NCBI GenBank assembly: GCA_030015575.1
Contig: JASDDO010000018.1
Location: 231,989,138-232,053,137 of the forward strand
From: Agapanthus africanus
Taxonomy: Eukaryota > Streptophyta > Magnoliopsida > Asparagales > Amaryllidaceae
Length of the DNA: 64,000 nt
Reading direction: 5' to 3'
This document shows positions 21,972 to 34,814 of this stretch, one piece after another (position 1 is the stretch's first letter; every line of letters begins with the position of its first letter). The translations under genes were made by a program, and so were the position numbers. The notes beneath the pieces are model-generated. The model saw nothing but the letters and a program-made list of their open reading frames with translations, did not search any database and was not told the DNA's origin.

Positions 21972-24115
21972 TGTAAGTCTACGTTAGCGCCCCGGCCGTC
22001 AACAGACGCCAAATGCGGAATAAAAACTTTTAAACTGGCGCTATCGTATACTTTAACCCGGATCTGCCATTATTGCTAAACTAACAAACTGTAAAGAGTG
22101 TAGAAAGGTTATACCGAACGATCCGAGTCCTTCATTCTTCAACCATCATCCCACGCTCCGTTGCGGCTGCTCCGATCTTGTCGATCTCCGATATCCTCAT
22201 CGAGGTGACACCACATCACCGATTCTTTAAACGGGCTCCCGCCTCTGACTTGAGGCAACTCGATAGTCAAGTTTGCTAAAAGAGACGACCAAGATTGATG
22301 TAGAGAATGAGTAGATGACTTTGTCTCACTTCGTCCAAATCCGTGGACGATCGGTTAATGAAGTTGCCGTGGGAATTGGGTGATGGAATGAAATGAACTG
22401 TAAAATTCCATGCACCCCAAATACTGTCATATCTTTTTACAACCATGAAAAACTATCAAGTGAGAGAGAGTGTGGAGGAGAGAGAGGGTCGGCCACTTTA
22501 TAGAAGGAGGGAGGTGACCGTAGGAGCTAGTGGTGACCCTAAGATGAAGCTTATCATGAAGAAAATATCTTAAGGAAAACAAAAGGCTTTAATGTAAACC
22601 ATGACTCATATTAACATAGTCATCACAAAATAAATGCACCATTAATGTCAAGATGACTCATTAGCCACATCATCACTTCTAGAACCTTCTAGAATGATGA
22701 CTCACTCTTATCTGAAGAAAAGATAAATCCGTCTTTAACCGAATGTTAAAAGACGGCTGATAGAAAACTGGAAACTGGCAACTTCCAAAAGTGATCCTGA
22801 AACGACTTTCAGGATAACCCCGTATCTGTATAAAAATACCCGCATTTGTATTACGACCGAATACAAATGCAACTGAGACAAAGATATTATACCAACTCAA
22901 TATAATACTCGGATCCGGCTTAAACCAAAGCCGACCAGTATCATCTGCCCGAAAACTGACACGTGCGTAAACGCACGTGCATTTTCCGAACCCTGCCATA
23001 AAACCATACGGCCTCTACAACGTTTCGCCCGAACTTGGGAAACTGTCTGTGGGGGACTCTAATGACTCGTCAGTACCCTGGCAGTGGGTTTAACCACAAA
23101 CCGTCAGCTGCACTAGCTATGCGTAACGGCTGCCCACGGACTGACCTCAAGGGAGACTGATGAGCAAACTCAAGGGTGGCCGATGAATGAACTCTTCAAG
23201 AAAACCCTACTGAGCCTAACAGTGACAATGTATATACAGTCCGGTCCGTTCGTCAATGAGTATCGCATATCCGCCTAGGGGGCTAGTAACGTCAGACCCC
23301 CAGAAGCAGTATAAGTCGTGTCGGAGTGTAGCCCAATAACACCCTGAGATACTACTGGAGTACCTACCAGTAAATCTCCTGCCACGGCCGTGGGCTATGT
23401 GTAATGGCTCTCCTAGACACAGCACGATCTCGCCCCCAATACCGGGAGAGACGAATCCCCTGCCGATCCGCTCACATGCCTCCATATGGCTCGGGACTGT
23501 ACCCAAAAGCTACCTGTTTGCACGACTCCTTTGAGCCGTGGTAGGGTAGAAATCAAAGCACAGTGGGAACTCACACGAGACAAATGACGACCTCAGGTCG
23601 ATGAACTAACCTGTACACATGTCACCAGGGAACTGCTATCTGACGATAGGTATAGTACTAACTAGCAGATTCCCGGCGAGTCCTGTCCGGTGTACTCATA
23701 ACCCAATGAGCACCTGTATACATCTTAGGTGATCCAACTGACACCAGTGGCTTGTGAGACCGGCCACCGCCCCTCGTCGGGGTCTCGACTGTATACACTA
23801 GTCTACTCCGGAGTATCGATGCCCTGTCTCGAAACTCCCACGACTAGGGACCACAATTAAGGATATGCATATAAACTACCCAACTCTCACGTATATGATC
23901 GCCATCATACTGTTGGCAGTAAAGCAAGATCCTAAGGGCTCTATCAAAGTGTAACATGCAATCAGTCACCTGAACATGTATACGACTGATAAAGGCAAAC
24001 CAGATAACATACTATCATCTCGAGTAAGACTGAACTACCGGGATAGGTCCTCCGCAATCATTGCAATCACGTACCTGCGATCCAATAATTGACTATGAGG
24101 GCACTATCTCCAACA
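21972..24115 (-). repeat. Element B, central LTR
   Basis: 2144 bp. Minus strand starts TGTTGGAGATAG (24115) and ends GACTTACA (21972). Followed on the plus strand by ATCTCCCACTTGCAC, the reverse of the polypurine tract, at 24116-24130. Non-coding. Confidence 0.88.
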
Positions 24116-27100
24116 ATCTCCCACTTGCACTCAAGGCTAATATTGCGATGTCGACTACTCACAGCCCGTGTGAAACCGAACATCCAACTACTCTACTAAT
24201 CAGTTTCACAAAGCCCGTTTGTAAAACTATTGTGTTCGAGAAATAGCCTCAGTGAGTGGATCCGCCTAGAACTATCTTTCTATATCTCTCTTAATCTCAA
24301 GTTCGCGGAGAAAGCCATCTGCCGAATTGAGTAGTACCTGTCTTAGAATATGTCTGGATATCTGATGGGACCTTAGTTCATAAATGAACTCCATATCCAA
24401 ACTTCTTAGACTGTATGGATCACTGAACCTAATCAGTATCCGGCACCATGCCACCCACAGTATCCTCTGGAACCACCTGTCCATAATACTATCCCTCGTC
24501 AGAGGGAAAACTAAAACTCTGACAATCACTCTGTCATCCATGTCACCTTTGAAGCCTGGAATGATAACCGTCTCCCGAAAGAGGCTGCCGTTATCAAATC
24601 CGTAGAACATGTACTAATGTTCTAAAACTGCTTCCTTATGTTTCTCCAGGATTGGATTAATACAAACTTATTGCATCTGGTGCAAAAACAACATTTGGTG
24701 CGGTACTTGACATCTCATGATTGACTCAATTGCCTAAGCAAGTGATCTGCCAATCATGCACATCCCTCTCCCCTTTAGTCTATACGACACCTTTAGAGAG
24801 GGTGACTCCATCACCTGTAGGTACACTACCATGCTAGGAGTCAACTATTCTAAAAACCATTAGAATATCTGTCAAAGTACCCGCATTGGGAAACTACCCA
24901 AATCCAGATCTAAAACTATAGATCTAGAAACCAGAATGTCAAATATTATATCCATATCCTGTCTGGAGAAACAACTGTGTGACGATCAGAGTACAACCGA
25001 TCGTAGTATAGGAATTTTACTTCCTACTCTGTGTATGTCATCCAAATACCATGACATCACACCCTACTACCTTCTTAACAGATCCATCCCCTATCCTGAT
25101 GAAGTCAAACCTATGACTTTCACATCAAAATTAGATGATCTATCTCCGCTATAACTGCTCTAGTCTATAAATAGACATAAGCTATTTGCCCACTATGCTT
25201 CCGCTGCTCCCACTGAATACGACAACCCTCTGGCAGAATAATATACACGTACACTTCTAAAGCTAGTTTAGAACGACGCTATACTTATCCTCCTGCCTGG
25301 TCTCATAGTCTGGAACAACAGTAGTGTCAAGTCTGGGTAGATAAGAACCTCCCTGTCACCGTCCTTGAGGCTACCGAAGTACCTCTCGGGTGTCTGAGGT
25401 TACCCACCAAATCTGCGGAGTGGCTATTGGAATGTCAAACCTGATTGAATATATAGGTCCTATTAAATTTTCTGTAATCGTTCGCGGTTCTGGAATCACT
25501 TCCAGTTCTACCATACTCCCACTACTGTTTTGCGAAAAAGATCCATTTTACTAAAACTGTGGCGAGTTAAGAACAATATCACTATTGATCTTCCAAATGG
25601 TAGAATATCAACCCTCGACATAGCCAGGGTCAACCCACAAACAGCCACTACAGAAACGTGCCCTGAGTTATCCAGGGTCTGGTTTTAAGCATAAGCTGGA
25701 CAACTCCCCGTACCTTAATTTCTTTTAAGGTACGATCCATTCTATATCCAATACAGAAACTTTGGCACTTATTTAATTGGAACCATATTCAAATCATGCA
25801 GCTGTCTCCAGTGCATATCAACTTAATGGAAAGAGGCTAATCAGCATTACTCAACTTAGGAATCCATCCAATTATGAGTAACCTGAAAGAGAAATTTGTT
25901 TCTTAAAACCATCACTATTATCTGAATACCAATCACAAGAATCTACATCTTCGATCTCTTTGAAGAATCCCGATACTTGTGATACCTGGTTCTCTACTTT
26001 ATTCTTATACCCACAACTTCTCAAAACTTAGACCTTGTATTTCTACGAAACACTCATCTAAATACTAGAGAAGTTATAAGTAAACAGAACATAGTACGAG
26101 GACCTACCCCTTTGTCCTGATGGAAACTTGGACAACATACAATACTCTGTATAAGTCCGCTGAGTTAAACAACTCAAAACCTGTGCGTCGTAGGTTGAAA
26201 ACTGTACCCTGGCGATTTCCTCAAATATCACCAATTACAACGAATTCCGATATAATGAGGATGATCACCTAATTCCCAATATCTTACTCCCACTCATCAT
26301 CTGTAAAACCATACAGATATGAGAATGAAACCTGGTAAATACATACCCTTGGAGTAAGTGTCTAATCGGGAAAACAGTTTTTCTTTAACAATGCACTGAA
26401 ACATAAAAATGTTTCGTAGGGATATCCTGGTATTCATAGTAATGCCTCTTCCATAATCCAACTCATGACTTCAACCGTATATTTTATTGCCATCTCTCCA
26501 AATCCCTTTATTTGTCTTTAGTCGTTACCTTCTGTACACCATCATTAGGCTAAATGGTTTTCTTCCTTCCCTACCGTTCGGCACCAGTCTATGGTTTGGA
26601 AGAAGACTATCCAGTACGCATAATAGGTGTACCCTCCTAAACCAAGGAGTACTCGTATCTTGAGAGAAGGTGATGATAAAAGACAATTGAATAATACCTT
26701 ATTCTTTTAAAGGTGAAATAGGAGTGGCGATGAAGTACGCGGTTTGGTCGTGAATGATATCAGTCGCAATTTACTTTGCCCTCTTTCTAATCCCTTTATT
26801 TTGTCTTTAGTTATTGCCTTCTGCACACCCTACTTAGGCTAATTGGTTTTCTTCATTCCCTACCTTTCGGCACCTGCCTATGGTTTGGAATAAGACTATC
26901 CAATAAGCGTAATAGGTGTACTCTCCTAAACTTAGGAGCTCTCGCAACCTGAGAGAAGGTGATAATAAAAGACAACTGAATAAACCAATTCTATTTCTCC
27001 TGAACCTGGATCCATCCTCGAAGAAGTCCCTTCGAGTTCGTATATAACCATACGATGGATCTATCCAATGGAAGTGGATATCCGTAGTAAAACGGGTGTT

Positions 27101-27230
27101 CTGAGAAATGCAAAGGGTAAAAGAAGGAGTGGCAATGACTTATGCAACAAAGACAATCCAAAAGCCAGTATTTTAAGAAGGTTCGGTCAACCTGGTCACT
27201 GAGTCATAGTCTAGGGTCGGTCAAAGGTCG
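24116..27230 (-). pseudogene. Degenerate copia pol (element B)
   Basis: No long frame survives. Stretches still align at DNA level with pol of A in the same order. The RT region near 25200-25330 (CCCTCTGGCAGAATAAT, TTAGAACGACGC) matches A near 8738-8825. The integrase end near 25680-25760 (GGACAACTCCCCGTACCTTA) matches A near 9505-9560. Many stops, indels and a local duplication show it has long been non-functional. Confidence 0.65.
26498..26985. repeat. Diverged tandem duplication, about 285-bp period
   Basis: About 200 bp starting AATCCCTTTATTTGTCTTTA near 26501 recurs near 26791 with substitutions. Both copies include GGTTTTCTTC, CCTACC(G/T)TTCGGCACC, TATGGTTTGGAA, AATAGGTGTA and GAGAGAAGGTGAT. 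Element A lacks it. Confidence 0.75.
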
Positions 27231-27260
27231 CTGCCAAAGAGAGAGAGAGAAAAGAAACAC
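27231..27260 (-). promoter_or_regulatory. Splice-acceptor-like tract, element B
   Basis: Minus strand: GTGTTTCTTTTCTCTCTCTC then TTTGGCAG followed by CGACC. Same place and form as A (10842-10862) and D (46758-46786). Confidence 0.45.
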
Positions 27261-27535
27261 TCTGCGTGCACTCTATCCTAGATCAGAATGGTCATAACTT
27301 TATCTAATCCGGAAACCTCCCACTGTCCTGTCAAATTCTCCTCCAAACCTAAAAGAAGAATCAATCGGGATCACCCGAAGAGTAAACCAACTCATCAGTG
27401 GGAATCGGGATCCAACTCTCATCGCATGATAACGTGATGGAATGCATCCACGTTACTCATACTCCAGAAGGTATGCGCATACTTGGCAAGTTTCAGTTTC
27501 TTTAGAAACTCCCGATACGATTTTTGCCCCATGCT

Positions 27536-27747
27536 CTTATAACCTTGGCGTTAGGTCAAAATGTCATAAGTCACATGCCAAGTTCTACCCATCACTATCT
27601 TGTTAATTTGAACCCACCCGCACATGCCCTTGGCGTTAGGTCAAAATGGCAGAACGGCTGTCCCAAACCAACTCATCTATCTATGCAACAATTGAATACC
27701 CAGCAGCTACCAAACACTATGCCTTGGCGTTAGGTCAAAATACATAG
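27536..27747 (-). other. Triplet of stem-loops in copia leader, element B
   Basis: Cores TTGGCGTTAGGTCAA at 27545-27559, 27630-27644 and 27724-27738 (85 and 94 bp apart). Outer arms: CTTAT (27536-27540) with ATAAG (27566-27570), TGCC (27625-27628) with GGCA (27648-27651), and CTATG (27717-27721) with CATAG (27743-27747). Order and spacing equal those of A and D. Confidence 0.75.
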
Positions 27748-29255
27748 CTTGAATACTACTGAATACCCAAAAGAAGTGACGGAGGGCTACGGCTGGTTTT
27801 TTTGGCGAAAAACCTTTAGCGTAGTGAACTTGATATCGCTGAAGGAACCTGATAGCTTTTTAAAATATAGTGGCGAAAATCTTTTGCTAAAGAGGTCACT
27901 CCCGGTGAAGGGATCTCGGCTCTTTCCTCGTGGAATGAGGTGCAGGATATTCCACTGAATACCGCGGTGCATAGCAACTTGTAATCGACTATAGTGAAGT
28001 TATTACCCTGACGCAAACTTCTGCCCAAGGGGTCAGTCCCGGTGAAGGGATATCGGCCCTTGCCCCGTCGAATGAGGTGCAGGATATTCCACTGAATACC
28101 GCTATGCATAACAAAAGAAAACGTCTTTGCAATAACACTTTTTAAATTTGTTCCAACAACTAAAACAGGTTTGTTTTTCTTTGCATTGATCAGAATCAAC
28201 GCAGTCCCATCAATCAATCAATCACACCAGAAAAGAACGAAAATAAAATGTACGTATATGCCATCCGCATTCGTCACTGGGTCCCGTCATCACCCGTTAG
28301 GTTACTTAACTAACGACAGAGCGGGGACTGGACTAGCGCGGGTGTAAAACATATACAACATCTAATAGTATATAAACCAATATACAATAATCGCTCCAGG
28401 CGTGATAATATGCAACATTACAGAAAAGTAATAAGCATCACAGAACAATACAGATATCTGGGATCCCCGGGTTTCACAGAGCCGCTGCTGAAACCCGACG
28501 TTCCCCTGTCGTGTGGATAGCCTGTGCAATGAAACCTAGACCCCTACGGGTGCGGCAAGTTACCCGCCAAAACCTGAAGCGAGGTAGTCCCCACAGCATA
28601 GTGAATGGAACACCCGGCACTTCACGGAATCCGGTAAATTGAGCACCCCTCCTTGGGTCAACCTGTACCCCCTACGAGTGCGGCGAATAGTCTGCCAATT
28701 TTAGAGTGGGGCCCCTCTGCCTCCCAAAGCCATGAGATGCGGACCCATTGCCCTCCAGAACCCGGCTATCCGTGCACTCTGTCGCGGGGCAAAACCTAGT
28801 ACAGTAATGAAAAATAGTACAATAGGTACATCAACCGCAACCTGGTCGTGCCCCAAAAAGAATATTATACAACAGGCAGTGACGGCAGTCCACAAGTTGG
28901 ACGCTCGCCCCGCAATATCAAATGTACAAATAAACTCAAACTGTACTACCATTGCACACTGCTATCCACCACGACAAATCCGCAACATCACAGCACAACA
29001 CAGAACATCAACGCGAATGTCACGTTCGCAAACCCGTCTAAAAGAACTATAGCAATCAGACGCGGTTTACCGATCAAATGACATTCCCGGTTGGAGATAT
29101 AATGTAAGCACTGTAAACTAACGTGTTTAAATTTCGATCGACCAAATATCAAAAAGTGGGCCCCACTGCTTACTGGTGAACAGTAACAAAACCTGGACCA
29201 AAACGATATTTACCAAAAACCCCAAAATCCAACACAGAACCCACTGACAAAATTT

Positions 29256-29324
29256 GGGAGCACGTGCTCCCCACATGGCCGTGGATGCGCGGCCAAACCA
29301 TGGGTTTGGCCGCGTTTCCGCGGC
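29256..29324. repeat. GC-rich hairpins downstream of the primer site, B right copy
   Basis: GGGAGCACGTGCTCCC (29256-29271), then arms 29278-29299 and 29303-29324. One C-to-T change (GCCGTGG for GCCGCGG) relative to the left copy leaves a G-U pair. Confidence 0.85.
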
Positions 29325-29521
29325 AGCTTGGAGGAATCACGACCCCAAATTTTGTCGTGTCTCTTAAAAGCGCCTGCACAGATTTTTAAGATATCCAGAA
29401 ATAAATTTTGAGACCATCTAAAATCAACAGAAACTGCCAAGCAAGGATTTTGCAATTTTCGATTTCCGGTTCGATCGATGTTTTAAACGCGTTAGCACAA
29501 GTTAGCATAGCAAAATGGTGA

Positions 29522-29534
29522 GGCTCTGATACCA
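29522..29534 (-). other. Element B primer-binding site
   Basis: Minus strand TGGTATCAGAGCC. The same site lies at 21958-21970 in the second leader. Confidence 0.9.
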
Positions 29535-29535
29535 C

Positions 29536-31679
29536 TGTAAGTCTACGTTAGCGCCCCGGCCGTCAACAGACGCCAAATGCGGAATAAAAACTTTTAAACT
29601 AGCACTATCGTATACTTTAACCCGGATCTGCCATTATTGCTAAACTAACAAACTGTAAAGAGTGTAGAAAGGTTATACCGAACGATCCAAGTCCTTCGTT
29701 CTTCAACCATCATCCCACGCTCCGTTGCGGCTGCTCCGATCTCGTCGATCTCCGATATCCTCGTCGAGGTGACACCACATCACCGATTCTTTAAACGGGT
29801 TCCCGCCTCTGACTTGAGGCAACTCGATCGTCAAGTTTGCTAAAAGAGACGACCAAGATTGATGTAGAGAATGAGTAGATGACTTTGTCTCACTTCGTCC
29901 AAATCCGTGGACGATCGGTTAATGAAGTTGCCGTGGGAATTGGGTGATGGAATGAAATGAACTGTAAAATTCCATGCACCCCAAATACTATCATATCTTT
30001 TTACAACCATGAAAAACTATCAAGTGAGAGAGAGTGTGGAGGAGAGAGAGGGCCGGCCACTTAATAGAAGGAGGGAGGTGACCGTAGGAGCAAGTGGTGA
30101 CCCTAAGATGAAGCTTATCATGAAGAAAATATCTTAAGGAAAACAAAAAGCTTTAATGTAAACCATGACTCATATTAACATAGTCATCACAAAATAAATG
30201 CACCATTAATGTCAAGATGACTCATTAGCCACATCATCACTTCTAGAACCTTCTAGAATGATGACTCACTCTTATCTGAAGAAAAGATAAATCCGTCTTT
30301 AACCGAATGTTAAAAGACGGCTGATAGAAAACTGGAAACTGGCAACTTCCAAAAGTGATCCTGAAACGACTTTCAGGATAACCCCGTATCTGTATAAAAA
30401 TACCCGCATTTGTATTACGACCGAATACAAATGCAACTGAGACAAAGATATTATACCTACTCAATATAATACTCGGATCCGGCTTAAACCAAAGCCGACC
30501 AGTATCATCTGCCCGAAAACTGACACGTGCGTAAACGCACGTGCATTTTCCGAACCCTGCCATAAAACCATACGGCCTCTACAACGTTTCGTCCGAACTT
30601 GGGAAACTGTCTGTGGGGGACTCTAATGACTCGTCAGTACCCTGGCAGTGGGTTTAACCACAAACCGTCAGCTGCACTAGCTATGCGTAACGGCTGCCCA
30701 CGGACTGACCTCAAGGGAGACTGATGAGCAAACTCAAGGGTGGCCGATGAATGAACTCATCCAGAAAACCCTACTGAGCCTAACGGTGACAATGTATATA
30801 CAGTCCGGTCCGGTCGTCAATGAGTATCGCATATCCGCCTAGGGGGCTAGTAACGTCAGACCCCCAGAAGCAGTATAAGTCGTGTCGGAGTGTAGCCCAA
30901 TAACACCCTGAGATACTACTGGAGTACCTACCAGTAAATCTCCTGCCACGGCCGTGGGCTATGTGTAATGGCTCTCCTAGACACAGCACGATCTCGCCCC
31001 CAATACCGGGAGAGACGAATCCCCTGCCGATCCGCTCACGTGCCTCCATATAGCTCGGGACTGTACCCAAAAGCTACCTGTTTGCACGACTCCTTTGAGC
31101 CGTGGTAAGGTAGAAATCAAAGCACAGTGGGAACTCACACGAGACAAATGACGACCTCAGGTCGATGAACTAACCTGTACACATGTCACCAGGGAACTGC
31201 TATCTGACGATAGGTATAGTACTAACTAGCAGATTCCCGGCGAGTCCTGTCCGGTGTACTCATAACCCAATGAGCACCTGTATACATCTTAGGTGATCCA
31301 ACTGACACCAGTGGCTTGTGAGACCGGCCACCGCCCCTCGTCGGGGTCTCGACTGTATACACTAGTCTACTCCGGAGTATCGATGCCCTGTCTCGAAACT
31401 CCCACGACTAGGGACCACAATTAAGGATATGCATATAAACTACCCAACTCTCACGTATATGATCGCCATCATACTGTTGGCAGTAAAGCAAGATCCTAAG
31501 GGCTCTATCAAAGTGTAACATGCAATCAGTCACCTGATCATGTACACGACTGATAAAGGCAAACCAGATAGCATACTATCATCTCGAGTAAGACTGAACT
31601 ACCGGGATAGGTCCTCCGCAATCATTGCAATCACGTACCTGCGATCCAATAATTGACTATGAGGGCACTATCTCCAACA
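29536..31679 (-). repeat. Element B, 5' LTR
   Basis: 2144 bp, matching 21972-24115. Minus-strand start TGTTGGAG at 31679. No target duplication can be checked because the opposite end is truncated at 20340. Confidence 0.88.
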
Positions 31680-31718
31680 GTTTTCAATATCGAGACTAAA
31701 ATGCGGGGTTTATAATTG
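31680..31718. other. Short unassigned spacer between B and C
   Basis: 39 bp of AT-rich sequence. It is the left flank of gypsy C; its last five bases AATTG resemble ATTTG after C. It may belong to the same host copia leader (K) as 42333-42583, but I could not align it. Confidence 0.4.
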
Positions 31719-33113
31719 TGTAATATTTTGAAATATTTTAGATAATTAATTATTTTATTTATTTAATTAAAAATCTTATTTTAATTTTATTGTAATAAAA
31801 GGACCTTTTAATATGTGGTAGAATAATTTAGTAAAGAAAGTAGTTTGTTTATATAATAATAAGTGTCATGAGGGGTTTTGTAGAAAGTTTAATTCTTTGT
31901 GGAAATTGGAGTTTTTGTGAGGGTTTTTTTGTGAAAGGGTTAGGTCATGGTTAAGGCTAATTCAACCACATAGATAGCATACCCAAGGTTAAACATCAAG
32001 CCCACACCTCCTACATACATGAATGTACAATACTCCTTCATGGTGACACCTCCTCCTAACCATATCACTCATTATTCTTTTCTTTTCATTGTGTTTCAGT
32101 TGATATATCATGTTTGGAAACAAGTTAACTAACTTAGAAAAAGAAAATCCTAGACCCCACCTAAGAAAGAGAGAAGAAAAGCGAAGCTAAGTACTATGGA
32201 TCCTTACCTCAACCCTCATGCTAGGATTACATGTACTTGTGCATCTTTGAAGGAGCCTTTTAGTTGAACATTCAATTGGTATAAGTTTTAACCCTGAAGA
32301 TTTTTAGTTCTATATTTTTTTAGTATAGAAGTATGTTATCGGCATATATCGTATTTGGATAAATTATGGCTCTATTTTGGATCTGCTATAGTCTAGATAA
32401 TCTTTAACAAAATCAAACAGTACATTATCCTTAATGATTGGACCTAGAATACACACTAGAAACACGGACCCGTTCTTTGAACTTTCGACCGGCGACAATC
32501 CCTTTTTTCCGATCTCGCCGGTTTTTCTAAGGAGTTGGCTGTTGCGTTTTCTAGGGTAGTCCTCTGTATATATTTTAGGGTATCTACAATATTAGATTAT
32601 GTTATATGTTCTGTATATAAAATCTGGGAACAAATTCTTGTTTTTGGTTATAGTTCTAAATATGATACGGATATTTCGTATCACGATTCTGTTTTTCCTG
32701 TTACGAACAGCGAAGGGTTAGCTCAGGTTAGTATATGTTTTAGATAGTTCGCAATATTCGCACGTAGCATGTTTAGTATGTAAGCCTTATAGTTTCACGT
32801 TTTCGCCATATCGGTGTTTAGCCGTTTCTTATACGAAAGTTAATTTCGATATTAGGTTCGACCGCGGGGACTTCCGAGGCCGCAAGAAAAGGAAAAGGGT
32901 CGATGTCATCCGAGTAGATTCGACGTATTCCGGTGAGTAGACTAAACATCTACCAGGGGATTTTGTATGGATGGCGTAATACGCCCGTGATTTTATGTTT
33001 AGTTATAACTGTTTCCATTTACATTGTGTATAAAATTAGAATAAAAAACTTCATCGTATGCATTCATATCTATAAATCACCTTGTTTAACTATTGCTAGG
33101 ACACTGCACTAAT

Positions 33114-33172
33114 TGTCGATGAGTCATGTTGCACGTGCACATACCTACATGTTACACTACACCTCATCGGTA
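33114..33172 (+). other. LTR stem-loop, C copy
   Basis: TGTCGATGAG (33114-33123) pairs with CTCATCGGTA (33163-33172), counting two G-U pairs. The loop starts TCATGTTGCACGTGCAC, and ACATGTCAC follows the hairpin. The second LTR has it at 40910-40968. Confidence 0.7.
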
Positions 33173-33914
33173 TTGACATGTCACGTAATCATTTAGAACC
33201 TGCTATGTTTCATATGATTCACTTCATACCATAAGCATCATTAATAGTAGTTGTTTTGCATTGCTGTTATTATTGACACTTATCATGTTTCCCTTTCAAT
33301 TGTTATTAATTGTAGCACAAGATGTTGGATTTTGAGAATTTTTGGTTTTGAGTTTTATACACTATTAAGTTATATTTAGTGGTTCTTCATGATTGATGTG
33401 ATATGTCCACCATTAGATGTCGTTTTTATGATTTGGTTTTATTCCGGACCGAGTAGGGGAGCTATACGGTTGTGGATTCTTACGTTATCCGGACTGAGTG
33501 GGGGAGTATATAGTCGGATTCATGGTCGACCCAGTCGAGACTGAGGGGCAGGAAAGCCGCATTTGAGGCAGGGAGCCTAGCGAGGATACTCGATACCGGA
33601 GATAGTTGTAAAACACGGCAGATATCTGGTGGATACCGACCGATGTTACTGATTGACAGGATCGTTCGGGGAACGATGTCTGCTAAAACAGAAGATTTGT
33701 GTCGATGTTGGACACGAAAAATGAATCTTAAATTGGAAATGACCAATATTCGGAGCTATTTGATGAGATTTCAGTATTGTGTTATACATTTATTTAGTAC
33801 ATATTCATGCATCAATATGATACTATACATCATACTTATCTTGTCGCTTTTACCATTATTACGGAATGCTTACAATATCAACTGTTAGATGTTAGTTTTG
33901 CTCTCTGAGTTGGC

Positions 33915-33934
33915 AACTCACCCCCATTGTGCCA
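33915..33934 (+). promoter_or_regulatory. Conserved 20-nt LTR motif
   Basis: AACTCACCCCCATTGTGCCA. Near-identical copies lie at 4916-4935 (I), 41713-41732 (C, right LTR) and 48423-48442 (F, minus), with a decayed copy at 54832-54851. Function unknown; it could mark a transcript-end or promoter signal. Confidence 0.6.
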
Positions 33935-34539
33935 TAGTTCCTTACAGGAGACGCGTGGACGCATAGCAGCAGTACGGATCCACTTGTCAATTTATATCGC
34001 TTATTTTTGCTAGGTGGGTTACATATACAGTAACCGTCTATTTTTGATATATGTATTTTGGATCTAGTATCACTCCATCAGACTCTGTATATTTGACTTA
34101 GAACAAAATATGTTTGTATATGTTTTGTCTTGATTGATTGAGATCGTCTAGTGGTGTTAATTTATTCTTGCTTTACTTATGCATGAAATTCTTCGCTTGA
34201 GCGTCATATTGTTGTTGCGTATTGATTTCCGCCGTTTTGCGTTATTTTTGCGCCCAACTAAGGATACAACTTATTTAAACATTTTATAACTTCTTTTATT
34301 AACAATTAAAATGGAGGTGCTTTCGAAATTTTAAATTCTAAAAATCAGTTGTTTAGATTTCATTTCTTAAAGTCATTCGACATGCTACCTCATTCTTCTT
34401 ACTTAAAAACTGAAATTTTCTTAATTCTGCAAATGGGGTTTTGATCTTGGTTTCAGGCTTACTCAGATTGTGTCGGCATCTTTAGATGTCATACAATCTA
34501 AGTGCCGTTCACGAACCAAATTTCTGGTCATGACAAAGT

Positions 34540-34551
34540 TCGTATCAGAGC
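34540..34551 (+). other. Element C primer-binding site
   Basis: TCGTATCAGAGC, one mismatch from TGGTATCAGAGC, four bases after the LTR. Confidence 0.85.
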
Positions 34552-34814
34552 TTAGGATTAACTTTATGGAACCGATTAGTGATTTGAATTTAGTATGCTT
34601 TAAATTTCGTTGTGTAGGTTGACCCTTGGTTTGATACAGTAGGAGATTTAGGATGAGTAGAGTACTGTACATATGTTCTGCGGCATATTTATGCTACGAT
34701 ACTCAGCCTAAGTAATCTTAGGACTCATGTCTTGATTTATCCTTCCTTTGACTCCCTATTAATGTTGCTCCTATTCATACACCTTATCAACTCTCGTTTC
34801 TTGTTCCAGTTGCT

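Larger units (their letters stand above)
27261..29535 (-). other. Element B leader
   Basis: Non-coding, structured. It contains the stem-loop triplet (27536-27747) and two tandem copies about 137 bp apart (27894-27977 and 28031-28113) of a segment starting GGTCA(C/G)TCCCGGTGAAGG. It also contains a block matching the D leader (ACCCGTTAGGTTACTTAACT at about 28292, reversed in D at about 45760), the GC-rich hairpins and a primer site (29522-29534). A 133-codon ORF at 27816-28217 has no recognisable domain. Confidence 0.75.
20340..31679 (-). mobile_element. Copia composite B: leader - LTR - degenerate internal - leader - LTR
   Basis: Two LTRs of equal length (2144 bp; 21972-24115 and 29536-31679) bound a 5.4-kb internal region on the minus strand. 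A second copy of the leader (20340-21971, 1632 bp) follows the left LTR, in the same orientation and equal in length to 27904-29535. The central LTR is therefore both the 3' LTR of one element and the 5' LTR of another. LTRs differ at roughly 25 positions and leader copies at about 10, counted by eye. Pol is too decayed to function. Confidence 0.85.
31719..34535 (+). repeat. Element C, 5' LTR
   Basis: 2817 bp, TGTAATATT...GGTCATGACA. No gene. It contains the shared LTR hairpin (33114-33172) and AACTCACCCCCATTGTGCCA (33915-33934). ORFs such as 33480-33746 recur in the other LTR but resemble nothing known. Confidence 0.9.

Noticed and set aside
22679..22999. 106-codon ORF repeated at 30243-30563
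   Set aside because: Repeated because the LTR is duplicated; no domain, and the strand and place are non-coding in other copia LTRs.
24272..24610. 112-codon minus ORF in B
   Set aside because: Falls in degenerate pol, in a frame without RT or RNase H residues.
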